Below, piece after piece: positions 63,437 to 64,000 of a stretch of DNA of 64,000 nucleotides (position 1 is the stretch's first letter; each line of letters opens with the position of its first letter). The position numbers and the translations under genes are program-made. The stretch is from Sulfitobacter sp. LCG007 (GTDB taxonomy: Bacteria > Pseudomonadota > Alphaproteobacteria > Rhodobacterales > Rhodobacteraceae): contig NZ_CP161805.1 in the NCBI RefSeq assembly GCF_040801785.1, positions 3,224,001-3,288,000 on the forward strand. Direction: 5' to 3'. The notes beneath the pieces are model-generated. The model was not told the DNA's origin and searched no databases. It was given only the letters and a program-made list of their open reading frames with translations.

Positions 63437-64000
63437 TTGAACCTTTTGCACGCCAATGACCGCCGCGGCGAATACCCCAAGAGCTGGTACGCCGCGAGCA
63501 CGCCCCCCCTGCCCCCCTTCGCCGCGCTGAAGGGAGCAGCCAAGGCGGATGTCTGCGTGATCGGGGGCGGCTACACCGGGCTTTCGGCGGCGCTGCATCT
63601 GGCCGAGGCGGGGCGGTCGGTCATCCTGCTTGAAGCGCATCGCGTCGGCTTTGGCGCATCGGGGCGCAATGGGGGGCAGCTTGGCAGTGGGCAGCGTCAG
63701 GACCAGCAGGCGCTCGAGAAGATGGCCGGGACGTCGCAGGCACGGGCGCTCTGGGAACTTGGCGAAGAGGCCAAGGCGCTGGTCAAGGCGCTGATCTCGA
63801 AACACGGGATCGACTGCCACCTGAAGCCGGGCGTGGCCTGGACCGGATCGACTGATGCGGATGTGGCGCATCTGCACGACTACGCCGACCATCTTCAGAA
63901 GCACTACGGATATCACCATGTCGAGGCGCTCGATGCGCAGGCCTGCCATGCACTTTGCCCCTCGCCCGACTACAAAGGCGGATTGCTCGACCGGGACGCC
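63437..64000 (+). CDS. puuB: FAD-dependent oxidase, probable gamma-glutamylputrescine oxidase (cut by window edge)
   Basis: The first 188 residues of a DAO-family flavoprotein. The FAD dinucleotide motif is VIGGGYTGLSAALHLAEAG (GGGYTG at 43-48), with VGFGASGRNGGQLGSGQRQD downstream. The N-terminus NLLHANDRRGEYPKSWYAAS matches PuuB-type oxidases. The start codon is TTG at 63437 with GGAGG 4 bases upstream; there is no in-frame ATG nearby. It follows puuA by 47 bases and continues beyond the window. Confidence 0.88.
   Translation, partial: MNLLHANDRRGEYPKSWYAASTPPLPPFAALKGAAKADVCVIGGGYTGLSAALHLAEAGRSVILLEAHRVGFGASGRNGGQLGSGQRQDQQALEKMAGTSQARALWELGEEAKALVKALISKHGIDCHLKPGVAWTGSTDADVAHLHDYADHLQKHYGYHHVEALDAQACHALCPSPDYKGGLLDRDA

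Overview
The window looks like chromosomal DNA of a high-GC alphaproteobacterium of the order Rhodobacterales, most likely a marine Roseobacter-group member. This is inferred from the propionyl-CoA carboxylase locus with a PccR/ScfR-type regulator, the betI-betC-betB-betA order including choline sulfatase, a VPLPA-CTERM protein, DUF1127 and DUF2842 proteins, and a class A RNase P RNA. I found no tRNA, rRNA, insertion sequence, prophage, integrase or CRISPR array. The species cannot be named from the sequence alone.

Layout. 1-10.5 kb: the methylmalonyl-CoA route. Methylmalonyl-CoA mutase (cut by the window edge), pccA and pccB lie on the minus strand, with five small genes (two of them lipoproteins) between the two carboxylase subunits. 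A Bcr/CflA-type exporter and the acyl-CoA-sensing regulator pccR follow on the plus strand, and TTTGCAAA-type sites lie before pccB. 10.5-18.4 kb: a secreted thermonuclease-like protein, then the choline and choline-sulfate to glycine-betaine operon betI-betC-betB-betA behind a perfect inverted repeat, then an EamA permease and a LysE/ArgO exporter. 18.6-32.5 kb: housekeeping and transport genes: YebC, MarC, two SLC13/TrkA-C permeases around a YmdB-type phosphodiesterase and an EamA permease, 5-formyl-THF cyclo-ligase with MgtE, guanine deaminase, and a coupled run of inositol-phosphatase-like protein, 8-oxoguanine-deaminase-like amidohydrolase and CAP-domain protein, then an XRE regulator.

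32.5-44.5 kb: a LysR regulator divergent from a DUF1127 protein, a Bax-inhibitor-1 protein, a frameshifted cupin gene, rpmG, rnpB, a peptidoglycan amidase, a lipoprotein with an excalibur-like end, gatCA, a VOC protein, a GST, L-serine ammonia-lyase, an EamA permease and thiamine pyrophosphokinase. 44.6-53 kb: a large, very acidic protein of unknown function, DUF2842, purA, a cobalt-type nitrile hydratase operon (alpha, beta, accessory) with a tandem duplication at the alpha/beta junction, secG, pyrG and a VPLPA-CTERM protein. 53.3-56.5 kb: rlmJ, then a small cluster of a secreted unknown, two tandem TerB-like proteins and a leaderless PhnD-like binding protein. 56.6-64 kb: a polar amino-acid ABC transporter followed by two glutamine-synthetase-like ligases around a class I glutamine amidotransferase and a gamma-glutamylputrescine-oxidase-like flavoprotein (cut by the edge). 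This resembles uptake and gamma-glutamylation of an amine.

Most of the window is ordinary core and metabolic DNA. I see no convincing undescribed defence or mobile system. The points most worth checking are the nitrile hydratase junction duplication, the two adjacent perfect palindromes between rpmG and rnpB, the long hairpin between betB and betA, the single-base frameshift in the cupin gene, the TerB/TerB/PhnD-like cluster and the paired glutamine-synthetase-like enzymes.
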